NCBI GenBank assembly: GCA_002328745.1
Contig: DCVQ01000009.1
Location: forward strand, 32,453-51,891
Source: Actinobacteria bacterium UBA2184
Lineage (GTDB): Bacteria > Actinomycetota > Coriobacteriia > Anaerosomatales > Anaerosomataceae
Length of the DNA: 19,439 nucleotides
Reading direction: 5' to 3'
Made by a program: the position numbers and the translations under genes. Positions within the stretch are counted from its first letter, which is position 1. Every line of letters starts with the position of its first letter. Under the pieces are notes generated by a model. That model worked only from the letters and a program-made list of their open reading frames with translations. It had not been told where the DNA came from and did not search any database. Shown here piece by piece: positions 7,991 to 14,753 of this stretch.

Positions 7991-8029
7991 CGTCGTGACA
8001 CACGGGTGCGATGGAGGTGAGCAGCCCTT

Positions 8030-8209
8030 ATGTACGGATGGTTCCTTCTCGGCAACAACGTGGCCGGCATCATTTTCAACATGCTCGTCGTGACGTTCTT
8101 CGTGGTGGTCATCGTCGCCATCGGGTTCCTGGTCTACGCTGCTAAGAAGCTCAAGGCAGCCGAGCAGTTCGCTCAGACCGAGCAGGCCCCTGTCGCCGAA
8201 GACAGCTAG
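8030..8209 (+). CDS. Small single-span membrane protein (59 aa)
   Basis: A 59-residue protein that I do not recognise. It starts MYGWFLLGNN, has one long membrane span (about residues 11-37, rich in Val, Ile and Phe), a YAAKKLK basic border and a short acidic tail ending APVAEDS. The positive border after the span suggests an outside N-terminus and a cytoplasmic C-terminus. The reading frame is well supported: a GGAGGTGA ribosome site (8013-8020) ends 9 bases before the ATG, a good promoter precedes it, and codon third positions are mostly G or C as in the neighbours. A large hairpin and the DUF4349 lipoprotein gene follow. Function unknown; a membrane-associated partner or regulator is only a guess. 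Confidence 0.75.
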   Translation: MYGWFLLGNNVAGIIFNMLVVTFFVVVIVAIGFLVYAAKKLKAAEQFAQTEQAPVAEDS

Positions 8210-8234
8210 CACCACACGATCCACTGTCACCACC

Positions 8235-8276
8235 GGACGCCCTCCGACCTGTCGATCGCAGGCTCGAAGGGCGTTC
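8235..8276 (+). terminator. Long imperfect hairpin after the 59-aa gene
   Basis: GACGCCCT (8236-8243) pairs with AGGGCGTT (8268-8275), including one G-T pair. The inner CGA/TCG and CCTG/CAGG steps close around a TCGATCG loop, with one mismatch and one bulged base. There is no T-run after it, so it may be a weak terminator, an attenuator or a stabilising stem between the two plus-strand genes. Confidence 0.4.
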
Positions 8277-8315
8277 GTGCATGAATAGACACGTTCTCCG
8301 GAGGGAGGATCCTCG

Positions 8316-9353
8316 ATGAACCTACGGCCAAAGACACGGTGGTGGCTTCTTGCACTCGCCGTCGCGCTCGTCCTCACGATGGTCGCCGGATGCGACACGT
8401 TCGGGGAGTCCGAGGACAGCGCCGCTGACTCGGACTACTCGCGCGGCATGTCCACGGGCGCTCCGGACAGCTACGGTTACGATGGCGCGGCACCGGTTGC
8501 CGACGAAGCGCAGGAGTCCGCCGGCGTGACGAACGGCGACCGGCTCGTGATCCTCACCCAGACTCTCAGGCTGGAGGTCGACGACACCGCCGACTCGATC
8601 ACGGCCATCCGAGCGCTCGTCACGAAGCACGACGGCATCATCAGCGACCTTCAGGTCGCAACCGATACCGAAGACGAGCTCTACCGCTACGACCAGTACG
8701 GCTACCAGAGCGGCGACGGCACAGCGCTCCGCGGATGGGTGACCGTCCGCGTGCCAGCCGACGGTTTCGACGCCTTCGTGGCGGCCGTCTCCGATCTCGG
8801 CACCATCAAGTACCAGTCAGAAGGGTCGCAGGACGTCACGCAGGAGCATGTCGACCTCTCGGCACGCCTCGCCAACCTTCGCGCCGAGGAAGCACGCCTC
8901 CGCGAGTTCTTCGACGCGGCCACCGATGTCGAGGACATGCTCGCGATCGAGGTCGAGCTCTCGCGCGTGCGCGGCGAGATCGAGAGCCTCGACGCCCAGG
9001 TGAAGTACCTCGAGCGTCAGGCGGCGATGGCGACCATCACCATCGAACTGGTCGAACCGAAGCCTGTCGTCAGGCCCGAGGGCGAGTCCTGGGGCTTCGT
9101 CGAGGCGATCACGGACGGCGTTCGCGGAGCGGCCGAAGTGCTGACCTTCGCGATCTCCTTCATCATCGCGACCGCCCCCATCTGGGTCGTGGCGCTCATC
9201 GCGCTCCTGGTGACACGAGTGCTGCTCCGTAGGCGGAAGGCGCACCACGCCGGGACCGTCGGAACGGCCGGCCAGCCCGCGGGCGCGCCGATCGTGATGC
9301 AGGACCCCACCATCGTGCCGGTCGCTCCGGCCGACTCCGATCCGGAAGCGTAG
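8316..9353 (+). CDS. DUF4349 lipoprotein with C-terminal membrane span
   Basis: Predicted envelope lipoprotein of the DUF4349 family, whose function is not established. The 345 residues begin with a signal peptide and lipobox MVAGC (lipidated C26), then an acidic Ser/Asp/Tyr-rich linker (about 27-65). The DUF4349 domain follows: TQTLRLEVDD near 81, a VTVRVPAD segment near 140, and a long charged helical hairpin about 180-235 that looks like a coiled coil. Next come a membrane span (about 272-302), an RRRK stop-transfer border and a short tail. Being anchored at both ends, its domain should lie outside the membrane. The ATG at 8316 has GGGAGG 7 bases upstream. It is probably cotranscribed with the 76-aa gene 3 bases downstream. 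Confidence 0.88.
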   Translation: MNLRPKTRWWLLALAVALVLTMVAGCDTFGESEDSAADSDYSRGMSTGAPDSYGYDGAAPVADEAQESAGVTNGDRLVILTQTLRLEVDDTADSITAIRALVTKHDGIISDLQVATDTEDELYRYDQYGYQSGDGTALRGWVTVRVPADGFDAFVAAVSDLGTIKYQSEGSQDVTQEHVDLSARLANLRAEEARLREFFDAATDVEDMLAIEVELSRVRGEIESLDAQVKYLERQAAMATITIELVEPKPVVRPEGESWGFVEAITDGVRGAAEVLTFAISFIIATAPIWVVALIALLVTRVLLRRRKAHHAGTVGTAGQPAGAPIVMQDPTIVPVAPADSDPEA

Positions 9354-9356
9354 GAC

Positions 9357-9587
9357 GTGCTGAGACCGCGACTGAGGATCCCGCTGTGGGCGGCGGCCGC
9401 GATACCGGTCGCCGCCTACGCGATCAGATCGGCGGTGCGCGGTGACTTCGCCCCCGACCTACCCGACGACGCTGTCATCGCCCTCGCGCTCGTGATCGCC
9501 CTGTATCTCGGCGCCCGCCATGGCTCGGCCGCGCAGCGCCGCCGCGATGAGCGAGACGGCGAGATGGACGCCGAAGACCAGGACTAA
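9357..9587 (+). CDS. Small two-span membrane protein (76 aa)
   Basis: Unrecognised small protein beginning with a GTG 3 bases after the DUF4349 gene stop. A partial GGAAG ribosome site lies 8 bases upstream. It has two short hydrophobic segments (about 9-24 and 38-52) joined by a loop with several acidic residues, and a highly charged tail (RRRDERDGEMDAEDQD at 61-76). Third codon positions are strongly GC-biased, supporting real coding. Its last 129 bases run antisense to the 105-aa minus-strand gene, which also looks genuine; one of the two could be spurious. Position suggests coupling with the DUF4349 lipoprotein. Confidence 0.6.
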   Translation: MLRPRLRIPLWAAAAIPVAAYAIRSAVRGDFAPDLPDDAVIALALVIALYLGARHGSAAQRRRDERDGEMDAEDQD

Positions 9588-9776
9588 CGCGCCCCCGGGC
9601 AGTAGGACGAGATCCGACAGCGTATCGAGCGCGGCGGTGCCTGGCGCGCCGCTTCCCCCGACGAGCGTGAGCCACCCGCCCAGGGCGACGCCGAGCGCGG
9701 TGCCCAGTCCCCAGGTGAAGGACCACAGCACCGCCTCCCCCACCTTCAGGCGTCGTCCGCCGCGCGTCACGAGCAC
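9459..9776 (-). CDS. Small membrane protein following the ABC permeases
   Basis: Unrecognised 105-residue protein with two predicted membrane spans (about 14-40 and 54-81), a short basic N-terminus and a charged tail. The GTG start at 9776 lies 3 bases after the stop of the upstream permease gene. A textbook AAGGAG ribosome site sits 6 bases before it, embedded in the permease's last codons, so translational coupling is likely. GC-rich third codon positions and the operon position support it as a real gene and as a possible accessory subunit of the importer. The last 129 bases overlap the plus-strand 76-aa gene tail to tail. Confidence 0.62.
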   Translation of the reverse strand: MLVTRGGRRLKVGEAVLWSFTWGLGTALGVALGGWLTLVGGSGAPGTAALDTLSDLVLLPGGALVLVFGVHLAVSLIAAALRGRAMAGAEIQGDHEREGDDSVVG

Positions 9777-9779
9777 GGT

Positions 9780-10733
9780 CTACTCCTTCTCGTACGGCAC
9801 GCCGACCGCGGCCGGCCCGATCGCGCGTCCCATCACGCCCGCCACCACGACCACCGTGAGCACGTACGGGAGCATGTAGAAGAACTGCGGCGGTATGTCG
9901 ACCACGTCGCGGAACGGCTGAAGCTTGATCTGCAACGCATCGGCGAAGCCGAACAGCAGAGACGCGAGATACGAGCCGATCGGCGTCCATCGGCCGAAGA
10001 TGTTCGCCGCAAGGGCTATGAAGCCCCGCCCATTGGTGAAGTTCTCCTGGAACACGCCGACCTGCTCGATGCTCAGGTTCGCGCCCGCGAGGCCGCCCAG
10101 GGCGCCGCTCATCAGCACGGCGACCCACCTGCCCCGCGCAACGCTCACGCCCGCCGTCTCCACGGCCCTCGGGTGTTCGCCGAGGGCGCGAAGCCGCAGT
10201 CCCCAGCGCGTGTGGTACATCGCCCAGTGCGTTGCGAGCGCGATGACGATCGTCGCGTAGACGATCGGGGTGTGCGACAGGAAGACGCCGTTGATCCACC
10301 GCCAGATCTCGTTCAGCACCCCCTCGCCCGAAGCCGTGAAGTGGAACACCGGCTGCAGCGTCCTGATGGGCTCAGTCGTGCCCGGGTGCCCGTACCACAG
10401 CTCCATGAGGAAGCCGGTCACGCCGAGAGCGAGCAGGTTGATCGCGGTACCTGAGACGACCTGGTCGGTGCGCAGGTTGATCGACGCCGTCGCGTGGATC
10501 GCCGAGACGATGACGCCCGCGAGCACGGCCACGATCACGCCGAGCCACGGACTTCCCGTGGCAAGCACGGTCGCGGTGCCGAAGAACGCGCCGAACAGCA
10601 TGATCCCCTCGAGGGCGATGTTCACGATGCCGGAACGCTCGCAGATGGTGCCGCCGATCGCGGCGAGGGCCAGCGGGGTCGCGATGCGAAGCGCTGCCGC
10701 GAAAAGATCGGGCGTGATGACGTCACTCAGCAC
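9780..10733 (-). CDS. Nucleoside-type ABC transporter permease (NupQ-like)
   Basis: Second membrane subunit of a BmpA-type ABC importer, in the family of branched-chain amino-acid/ribose/nucleoside permeases (BPD_transp_2). The 317 residues are highly hydrophobic with about eight or more spans. They open with PDLFAAALRIATPLALAAIGG and carry the cytoplasmic segment RWGLRLRALGEHPRAVETAG near 180, which matches the EAA-like coupling region of this family. The GTG start at 10733 overlaps the upstream permease by 11 bases and has GGAGG 9 bases before it. Together with the neighbouring permease and ATPase it would form the channel for nucleosides. Substrate is inferred from family and cannot be read from the sequence. 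Confidence 0.9.
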   Translation of the reverse strand: MLSDVITPDLFAAALRIATPLALAAIGGTICERSGIVNIALEGIMLFGAFFGTATVLATGSPWLGVIVAVLAGVIVSAIHATASINLRTDQVVSGTAINLLALGVTGFLMELWYGHPGTTEPIRTLQPVFHFTASGEGVLNEIWRWINGVFLSHTPIVYATIVIALATHWAMYHTRWGLRLRALGEHPRAVETAGVSVARGRWVAVLMSGALGGLAGANLSIEQVGVFQENFTNGRGFIALAANIFGRWTPIGSYLASLLFGFADALQIKLQPFRDVVDIPPQFFYMLPYVLTVVVVAGVMGRAIGPAAVGVPYEKE

Positions 10734-11850
10734 CGCTGATCGCCTCCTTCTGACGCTTCCGTATGAACCACATGACGATCTGCTCGGCCGCGACGAAGAA
10801 GATCACGAGCGCCTGGATGATCAGGATGATCTTCTGCGGGACGCCGGCCTCGAGCTGCATCGTCCCGCTCCCGGCCTGCAGCGCTCCGAAGAGCATCGCG
10901 GCCGCGATGATGCCGAGCGGGTGGTTCTTCGCAAGCAGCGCCACCGCGATCCCGGTGAATCCCACGCCAGCGGAGAACTGGTCGAAGACCCGATGATGGA
11001 CTCCCATTACCTCGACGGCGCCCGCGAGCCCGGCGAGAGCACCCGAGATGCACAGGGCCTTGACCGTGGTCCACTGCACCGAGATGCCCGCCGTCTCCGA
11101 CGCCCACGGGCTGTACCCGACGGCGCGATTCTCGTACCCGAGCGTCGTGTACTTCAGCACCAGCCACACGGCGACTGCCGCCAGCAGCGCCACCAGGATG
11201 CCGGTGTGGGCCCGCCCCAGACCCAGGAACGGCAGCGCCTCCAGCGTCGATTCCGAGAAGAGCGTCGGTATCCGGGGCAACTGCCCGGACAGCCCGAGAG
11301 GCGCCGTCTGAGGCGTCTGGCCGGGAGCCTTGATCGGACCGTTCACCAGCCACTGCACCAGGAATCGCGCGATGTGCGAGAACATCATCGTGGTGATGAC
11401 CTCGTGCGCCCCGATGCGCGCTTTCAAGATCGCCGGTATGAACGCCCAAGCGGCGCCCGCCAGCGCTGAGCCGATCAGCAGAACGGGAACCGTCACGGCG
11501 GAAGGCAGGCCCGCCATCTCGACGCCAAGCCACGCCGCCAGCAGCCCGCCCATCATGAGCTGGCCCTCGGCACCGATGTTGAACAGCCCGGCGCGGAAGC
11601 CGTAGCCCACGGCAAGGCCGGCAAGAATCAGCGGCGTGGCACGAAGGATGGTCTCCCCGAACTGCTTGGGCCCGCCGAACGACCCCTTGAACAGTGCGGC
11701 GAACGCAGCGGCGGGATCGTATCCGGACACCCACATGATCAGCGAACCGACTCCCATGGCCAGGATCGCGGAGACGAGCGGCGTGCCCGCCTTGAGCACG
11801 AGCGTCATCCACGCGCGCTGCGCGGGAACTACCTGCCTCGACTCGCTCAT
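10723..11850 (-). CDS. Nucleoside-type ABC transporter permease (NupP-like)
   Basis: First membrane subunit of the importer, 375 residues, same family as the following permease but longer at the N-terminus. Visible family features are SGYDPAAAFAALFKGSFG near 40-57, ATPLILAGLAVGYGFRAGLFNIGAEGQ near 70-95, and the GYENRAVGYSPWASETAGI coupling segment near 240. Numerous membrane spans surround these. Its ATG at 11850 overlaps the stop of the ATPase gene as ATGA. Its end overlaps the next permease by 11 bases, so the order ATPase, permease, permease is tightly coupled, as in nupABC/yufOPQ-type operons. Imported solute is probably a purine or pyrimidine nucleoside. Confidence 0.9.
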   Translation of the reverse strand: MSESRQVVPAQRAWMTLVLKAGTPLVSAILAMGVGSLIMWVSGYDPAAAFAALFKGSFGGPKQFGETILRATPLILAGLAVGYGFRAGLFNIGAEGQLMMGGLLAAWLGVEMAGLPSAVTVPVLLIGSALAGAAWAFIPAILKARIGAHEVITTMMFSHIARFLVQWLVNGPIKAPGQTPQTAPLGLSGQLPRIPTLFSESTLEALPFLGLGRAHTGILVALLAAVAVWLVLKYTTLGYENRAVGYSPWASETAGISVQWTTVKALCISGALAGLAGAVEVMGVHHRVFDQFSAGVGFTGIAVALLAKNHPLGIIAAAMLFGALQAGSGTMQLEAGVPQKIILIIQALVIFFVAAEQIVMWFIRKRQKEAISGAE

Positions 11851-13409
11851 TCGCCCACCCCCGCCCCGGCCGGAGAGGCCTCGGGTGGCGTTGCCTCGAG
11901 CTTCGTTCCGCCCCCGCCGGTCATGTAGAAGCCGAGGGTCTCGGCATCCGCCTCGTCGGCGGCGAACTCCTTGACGATCCTGCCCTCATACATCACGAGG
12001 ATCCGGTCCGCGAGCGACAGGACCTCCTCGAGTTCGAGACTGATGAGGAGCACTGCCTTCCCCGCCTCGCGTTCGGCCAGGACCTGCCGATGCACGAACT
12101 CGATGGCGCCGACGTCCAGTCCTCGTGTAGGCTGCGCCGCTACCAGCAGCTCAGGATTCCGGCCGAGCTCCCGCGCTATGACCACCTTCTGCTGGTTGCC
12201 TCCCGAGAGGCTGGATCCAAGGACCTTCTCGGAGGGCGTCCTGATGTCGTAGTCCTCGATCCGCTTCCTGGCCATCGAGATGACTTCACGCAGCTTGATG
12301 ACACCGTGCCTGGCGTAGGGAGCCACCCGGTGGTCGCCGAGAAGGAGGTTCTCAGCGATGTTGAATTGCAGGATGAGCCCGCGCCGATGCCTGTCCTCGG
12401 GAACGTGAGACACGCCCACCTCGATGGATGATCGGGCGCTCGCGTGGGTGATGTCGTTACCCTTGAGAGCGATGCTCCCGGACACGGGTTTCCGGAGGCC
12501 GACGATGGCCTCCACGAGTTCCGTCTGGCCGTTCCCGCCCACACCCGCGACGGCCACGACCTCTCCACCGCACACCTGGAACGACACGCCCCCGACCGCG
12601 TCGAGACCGCGGTCGCTCTTCACCACGAGTTCCCGCACCTCGAGCACGGTCTCGCCGCACGCGACCGGCTTCTTGTCGATGCGCAAGACCACGTCCCGGC
12701 CGACCATCATACGCGCAAGACCGACCTCGTCCGTCTCGGAGGGACGCGTCTGTCCCACCACCGCCCCGTCGCGCATGACGACGATCCGGTCGGCCACCGC
12801 CATGACCTCTTCGAGCTTGTGGGTGATGAACACCACCGAGAGTCCCTCGTCCACGAGCGATCGCACGACGGCGAAGAGCTCGCGCACCTCCTGGGGCGTC
12901 AAGACCGCGGTCGGCTCATCGAGGATGAGCACCCGCGCACCCTGGTAGAGGGCCTTCAGGATCTCGACCCGTTGCTGCAGCCCCACCTCGAGATCGCTGA
13001 TGCGAGCATCGGGGTCGATCCGCAGCCCGTAACGCTCCGATATCTCGGCCACTCGCTTGCGCGCCGTCCCGATGTCGATGACGCCGAAACGCCCGGGCTC
13101 CCGGCCGAGCACGATGTTCTCGGTCACGGTGAGCGGCTCGATCAGCATGAAGTGCTGGTGGACCATGCCGATGCCGAGGTCGATGGCCTGTCGCGAGGAA
13201 CGGATCTTCACCGGTTCGCCGTCGACCAGGATCTCGCCATGGTCCGCGGAGAGCAGCCCGTACACGATGTTCATCAGGGTGGACTTGCCGGCGCCGTTCT
13301 CGCCCAGCAACGCCACGATCTCCCGTTCCTCGAGCGTGAACGAGACCTTGTCGTTCGCCACCACGCCGGGGAACACCTTTGTGACGTCACGCAGCTCGAG
13401 TACTGGCAT
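11847..13409 (-). CDS. Nucleoside-type ABC transporter ATPase, two domains
   Basis: Cytoplasmic energising subunit with two nucleotide-binding domains in one 520-residue chain, like YufO/NupA and the sugar ATPases RbsA/MglA. The first domain is complete: Walker A GENGAGKS (36-43), the VGLQQRVEI signature (142-150) and Walker B LILDEPT (161-167). The second has a degenerate Walker A, GVGGNGQT (289-296, Lys replaced by Gln), an intact LSGGNQQ signature (401-407) and AAQPTRGLD (424-432) where Glu is replaced by Gln. This asymmetry is normal for the family. The ATG at 13409 has AGAGG 7 bases upstream. A perfect hairpin separates it from the binding-protein gene, and it overlaps the next permease by 4 bases. 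Confidence 0.94.
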   Translation of the reverse strand: MPVLELRDVTKVFPGVVANDKVSFTLEEREIVALLGENGAGKSTLMNIVYGLLSADHGEILVDGEPVKIRSSRQAIDLGIGMVHQHFMLIEPLTVTENIVLGREPGRFGVIDIGTARKRVAEISERYGLRIDPDARISDLEVGLQQRVEILKALYQGARVLILDEPTAVLTPQEVRELFAVVRSLVDEGLSVVFITHKLEEVMAVADRIVVMRDGAVVGQTRPSETDEVGLARMMVGRDVVLRIDKKPVACGETVLEVRELVVKSDRGLDAVGGVSFQVCGGEVVAVAGVGGNGQTELVEAIVGLRKPVSGSIALKGNDITHASARSSIEVGVSHVPEDRHRRGLILQFNIAENLLLGDHRVAPYARHGVIKLREVISMARKRIEDYDIRTPSEKVLGSSLSGGNQQKVVIARELGRNPELLVAAQPTRGLDVGAIEFVHRQVLAEREAGKAVLLISLELEEVLSLADRILVMYEGRIVKEFAADEADAETLGFYMTGGGGTKLEATPPEASPAGAGVGE

Positions 13410-13451
13410 CAGCGGTCCTCTCGAACGAACGATGCTGTCTTCGACACGCAG

Positions 13452-13483
13452 GAGGGGCGACCCTGCAATGCGGGTCGCCCCTC
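13452..13483 (-). terminator. Perfect 12-bp hairpin between bmpA and ATPase gene
   Basis: GAGGGGCGACCC and GGGTCGCCCCTC form a perfect 12-bp inverted repeat around an 8-base loop, 51 bases past the binding-protein gene. No T-run follows on the minus strand. In binding-protein operons such stems often stop part of transcription or protect the upstream message, giving more binding protein than transporter. That role is inferred here. Confidence 0.6.
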
Positions 13484-13533
13484 AAGTGTAGCGCAGTGTG
13501 CGAGTGCGAAAGCGCGCATCCGCGGTGTCAGTC

Positions 13534-14619
13534 CTACAGGGCTTCCGGCACCGTCACAGCACCGCTGATGATGTCGTCGGTCGCCTTGTCGACCGCGTCC
13601 TTGATGGACTGCGGGACCTTCGAGTCGAAGTCGTGCCACGGGGCGAGGCCCACGCCGCCTTCCTTCAGACCGAAGACCTGCATCGTGCCGGCCGGGAACT
13701 CATCGTCGACCATGGCCTTGACGAGATCGAAGACCACGACGTCGATGTTCTTCATCATCGACGTCAGCATGACATCACCGGAGTTCGCGATGGTGTTGTA
13801 CTGGTCGGCGTCGACGCCGATGAACAGAGCGCCCTTCTCCTGGCAGGCGCGAACCGTGCCCTCACCGCATCCGCCGGCGGCCGCGTAGATCACGTCGGCC
13901 CCCTGCTCGATGAGCGACAGGCCGAGTTCCTTGCCCTTTGCCACGTCGCTCCAGCTACCGGTGTAGAGAGCGATGACCTTGATGTCCGGATTCACGGACT
14001 TGGCGCCCGCCTCGAAGCCGGCCTGGAACTTCCGGATCAGCGGAACGTCCATGCCGCCGACGAAACCGATGACGTTCTGGTCGTTAAGCCGATCGTCGAA
14101 CGTGTCGATGGTCGCGAGACCTGCAACGACGCCCGCGAGGTAGCTGCCCTCGTTCTCCTTGAACCCGACGCCCACGACGTTCGGGGGCACCGGATCGAAG
14201 AACCCATCGATGTTGATGAACATCGTATCCGGATACATCGGGGCAACCTTGGAGACGGTGTCCGTCAGCATGAACCCGGTCGCGACAAGCGGGCTGTAGC
14301 CGGCCAGCGCCAGCTGGTCGAGGTTGGACTCGTAGTCGTTGATGGTCGCCGATTCCAGAACCTCGACCTGTACGCCGAGTTCATCCTCGGCCTGCTCGAA
14401 TCCCTGCCATGTCAAGTCGTTGAACGACTTGTCGCCGAGACCTGCGGTGTCGGTGATCATCGCCGCCTTGACGTCGGTCGTCGGTGTTTCCGCACCGTTG
14501 TCGCCGTTCGTCGGCTCGTCTGAATCCGACTCCTTCTCGGTGGTGCAGCCCGGCACGAATGCCAGCACCAGCATCAGCGCGAGCAGTGCCGCCACGATCG
14601 TGCGTGTCTTACCGTTCAC
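13534..14619 (-). CDS. BmpA-family substrate-binding lipoprotein
   Basis: Lipid-anchored binding protein of the BMP/Med/PnrA family, which captures nucleosides outside the cell and delivers them to the permeases. With the GTG at 14619 the protein is 361 residues. It has a short signal peptide, lipobox VPGC (lipidated C25), an acidic Thr-rich linker (about 26-48) and then the fold opening AAMITDTAGLGDKSFN, the family's usual first strand and loop. Later landmarks are FVGGMD and GADVIYAAAGGCGEG. An ATG at 14640 is in frame, but its codons are the GGAGGAGG ribosome site of the GTG, 11 bases away, so I prefer the GTG. Upstream, TAAGAT (14670..14665) is a possible -10 without a clear -35. It heads the importer operon. 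Confidence 0.93.
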   Translation of the reverse strand: MNGKTRTIVAALLALMLVLAFVPGCTTEKESDSDEPTNGDNGAETPTTDVKAAMITDTAGLGDKSFNDLTWQGFEQAEDELGVQVEVLESATINDYESNLDQLALAGYSPLVATGFMLTDTVSKVAPMYPDTMFINIDGFFDPVPPNVVGVGFKENEGSYLAGVVAGLATIDTFDDRLNDQNVIGFVGGMDVPLIRKFQAGFEAGAKSVNPDIKVIALYTGSWSDVAKGKELGLSLIEQGADVIYAAAGGCGEGTVRACQEKGALFIGVDADQYNTIANSGDVMLTSMMKNIDVVVFDLVKAMVDDEFPAGTMQVFGLKEGGVGLAPWHDFDSKVPQSIKDAVDKATDDIISGAVTVPEAL

Positions 14620-14753
14620 GTTGCGATCCGCCTCCTCCATACAGAAACAGGACACACCCAATTCATCTTACCCTTCCCATCGGGCGTCTACTACGCCTGA
14701 AGGAACGTTATCGGGGGGTGGTCGACAACCGGGAGCGGCGCCCGAAACGGGTG

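Larger units (their letters stand above)
7714..8029. other. Divergent intergenic control region
   Basis: A 316-base stretch without a convincing gene separates the minus-strand mraZ from the plus-strand 59-aa gene. Its left third holds the mraZ leader, promoter and MraZ-box-like repeats. Its right end holds a TTGCCC/TAGAAT promoter and a GGAGGTGA ribosome site. In the middle (about 7843-7960) I see only GC-rich sequence. It includes an isolated TTGACA at 7921-7926 with no matching -10, and a GGTTCGAC stretch near 7898 that does not fold into a tRNA arm. Open frames crossing this region on either strand lack start-site signals and family resemblance. Confidence 0.7.

Noticed and set aside
7815..8093. 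92-codon plus-strand frame in the mraZ divergent region
   Set aside because: It spans the plus-strand promoter and overlaps the 59-aa gene out of frame; no ribosome site or recognisable content.
7760..8398. 212-codon minus-strand frame across the intergenic region and the small gene
   Set aside because: It runs antisense to the 59-aa gene and over both promoters, with His/Asp-rich shadow composition and no start signals.
11847..13409. Apparently mutated second ATPase domain (Walker A Lys to Gln, Walker B Glu to Gln)
   Set aside because: This asymmetry is normal in double-domain ATPases of the BmpA/sugar importer class, so it is not a sign of decay.
14620..14753. Possible purine riboswitch or strong promoter before the importer operon
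   Set aside because: I could not recognise a purine-riboswitch core; only an isolated TAAGAT and a small GGCGT-AGTAG-ACGCC stem are seen, with no good -35.
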